DNA from: Streptomyces rubrogriseus
Lineage (GTDB): Bacteria > Actinomycetota > Actinomycetes > Streptomycetales > Streptomycetaceae
NCBI RefSeq assembly: GCF_027947575.1
Contig: NZ_CP116256.1
Location: 1,302,001-1,366,000, forward strand
Reading direction: 5' to 3'
DNA length: 64,000 nucleotides
In this document: one piece after another, positions 63,457-64,000 of the stretch
How positions within the stretch are numbered: position 1 is the stretch's first letter
How the letters are laid out: every line of letters starts with the position of its first letter
Made by a program: the position numbers and the translations under genes
The notes under the pieces: generated by a model
Databases searched by the model: none
The model's input: the letters and a program-made list of their open reading frames with translations, nothing else
What the model was told of the DNA's origin: nothing

Positions 63457-64000
63457 ATGATCGGCCGCTTGCTGGGAAGCCGAACGAAGCGGATGCAACG
63501 GACGGGTCCCCTGGCGGCGGTGCACACCCCGCCGGACGCGGGAGTGCTGAGCTGCCGCGTCCTCGACCCCGTCAACGACCCGGTGACCCATGCGGAGTTC
63601 ACGGTCAGCGACGCCATGGGGCGCAAGGTGGTCGGCGGCGGTACGGACCCCTTCGGGTCGTTCGTGGCGACGATGCCCGCGGGGGAGTACCGGCTGGCCG
63701 TGTCCGCCGAGGGCTACACCCCGTACCGGGCCTCCGTGACGGTCGTCGAGGACACGCTGGCCTCGCTCGGGGACGTGACGCTGCAGGTGGCCCAGCCGCC
63801 GGAGCTGCCCACGCCGGGTGACTGGGAGATCGAGCCGGCCCACTCCTCGATCGCCTTCACCGCGCGGCACATCGGGCTGGCCCGGATCCACGGCCGGTTC
63901 AACTCCTTCGCGGGCGCGGTGCGTATCGCCGACGACATGGAGCAGTCGGCGATGCACGTCGTGATCGACGCGGCCTCCATCGACACCAACGTGAAGATGC
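63457..64000 (+). CDS. YceI family protein with N-terminal carboxypeptidase-regulatory-like domain (3' end outside window)
   Basis: At least 181 residues, truncated by the window end. After a basic N-terminus, residues ~27-115 form a beta-sandwich like carboxypeptidase regulatory (CarboxypepD_reg/PEGA-like) domains (GVLSCRVLDPVNDPVTHAEFTVSD ... GEYRLAVSAEGYTPYRASVTV). Then the YceI lipocalin-like domain begins: WEIEPAHSSIAFTARHIGLARIHGRF. YceI proteins bind isoprenoid-type lipids. No signal peptide is visible. ATG start with CAGAGGGTG upstream. The preceding 170 bp contain no gene. Confidence 0.85.
   Translation, partial: MIGRLLGSRTKRMQRTGPLAAVHTPPDAGVLSCRVLDPVNDPVTHAEFTVSDAMGRKVVGGGTDPFGSFVATMPAGEYRLAVSAEGYTPYRASVTVVEDTLASLGDVTLQVAQPPELPTPGDWEIEPAHSSIAFTARHIGLARIHGRFNSFAGAVRIADDMEQSAMHVVIDAASIDTNVKM

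Overview
The window is chromosomal DNA of a high-GC actinomycete, almost certainly a Streptomyces. The evidence is very high GC, strong GC bias at third codon positions (which creates long false ORFs on other frames), many GTG and some TTG starts, and a gene order (folC-ndk-mreBCD-pbp2-rodA ... rne-rplU-rpmA-obg ... proB-proA ... nadD-lcp-rsfS ... leuS ... comEA-comEC) that I recognise from Streptomyces chromosomes. It looks like conserved core chromosome. I see no insertion sequence, integrase, prophage or CRISPR array.

Layout. 1-3.4 kb: end of valS, then folC, a DUF4233 membrane protein and ndk. 3.7-10.2 kb: the wall-synthesis cluster mreB, mreC, mreD, a class B PBP and a RodA/FtsW flippase-polymerase. 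10.3-14.2 kb: the radical SAM pair TIGR03960 and TIGR03936, separated by a repeat-built membrane protein. 14.5-18.5 kb: RNase E/G with long disordered arms; its frame is broken near the 5' end. 18.6-22.0 kb: a glycerol-1-phosphate-dehydrogenase-like enzyme, then rplU, rpmA and obgE. 22.2-38.1 kb: a cell-wall glycopolymer locus. It holds two Stealth phosphotransferases (one fused to a GT4 glycosyltransferase), an unknown protein, a secreted FG-GAP/VCBS protein, two giant GT2-TagF-like bifunctional enzymes, and a membrane-anchored TagF-like protein. 38.1-38.85 kb: a gene-poor, G-rich, repeat-filled spacer. 38.85-45.1 kb: proB, proA, two related bitopic membrane proteins and an M48 membrane peptidase. 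45.2-49.4 kb: two tiny membrane proteins, nadD, an LCP-like protein, rsfS and a histidine phosphatase. 49.5-53.4 kb: two identical tRNA-Ala(GGC) genes flanking two zinc-ribbon genes, then a NuoF-like/ferredoxin fusion with a ferric-reductase-like membrane partner. 53.7-64 kb: leuS with a leucine leader peptide and attenuator, a membrane coiled-coil protein, DegV, ComEA, ComEC (frame broken by one base near its start), arylamine N-acetyltransferase and the start of a YceI-family gene.

How it fits together. Much of the window concerns the cell envelope. The mre/PBP2/RodA genes drive peptidoglycan synthesis (in Streptomyces, mainly spore wall). The Stealth and TagF-like enzymes probably build phosphate-linked wall polymers, and the LCP-like protein at 46.4 kb is a candidate for attaching such a polymer. 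The rest is translation and ribosome maintenance (valS, leuS, rplU, rpmA, obgE, rsfS, tRNA-Ala, rne) and proline, NAD and folate metabolism.

Main points for a second look: a pair of CGGRTATGYCCG operator-like sites exactly 21 bp apart upstream of the TagF-like operon; two single-base frame breaks (rne, comEC); the GT4-Stealth fusion locus; the repeat-built membrane protein between the radical SAM pair; a shared SVVFDExFVRAA motif in adjacent membrane proteins; and a run of genes with a -10 box only 6-8 nt from the start codon, suggesting leaderless transcripts.
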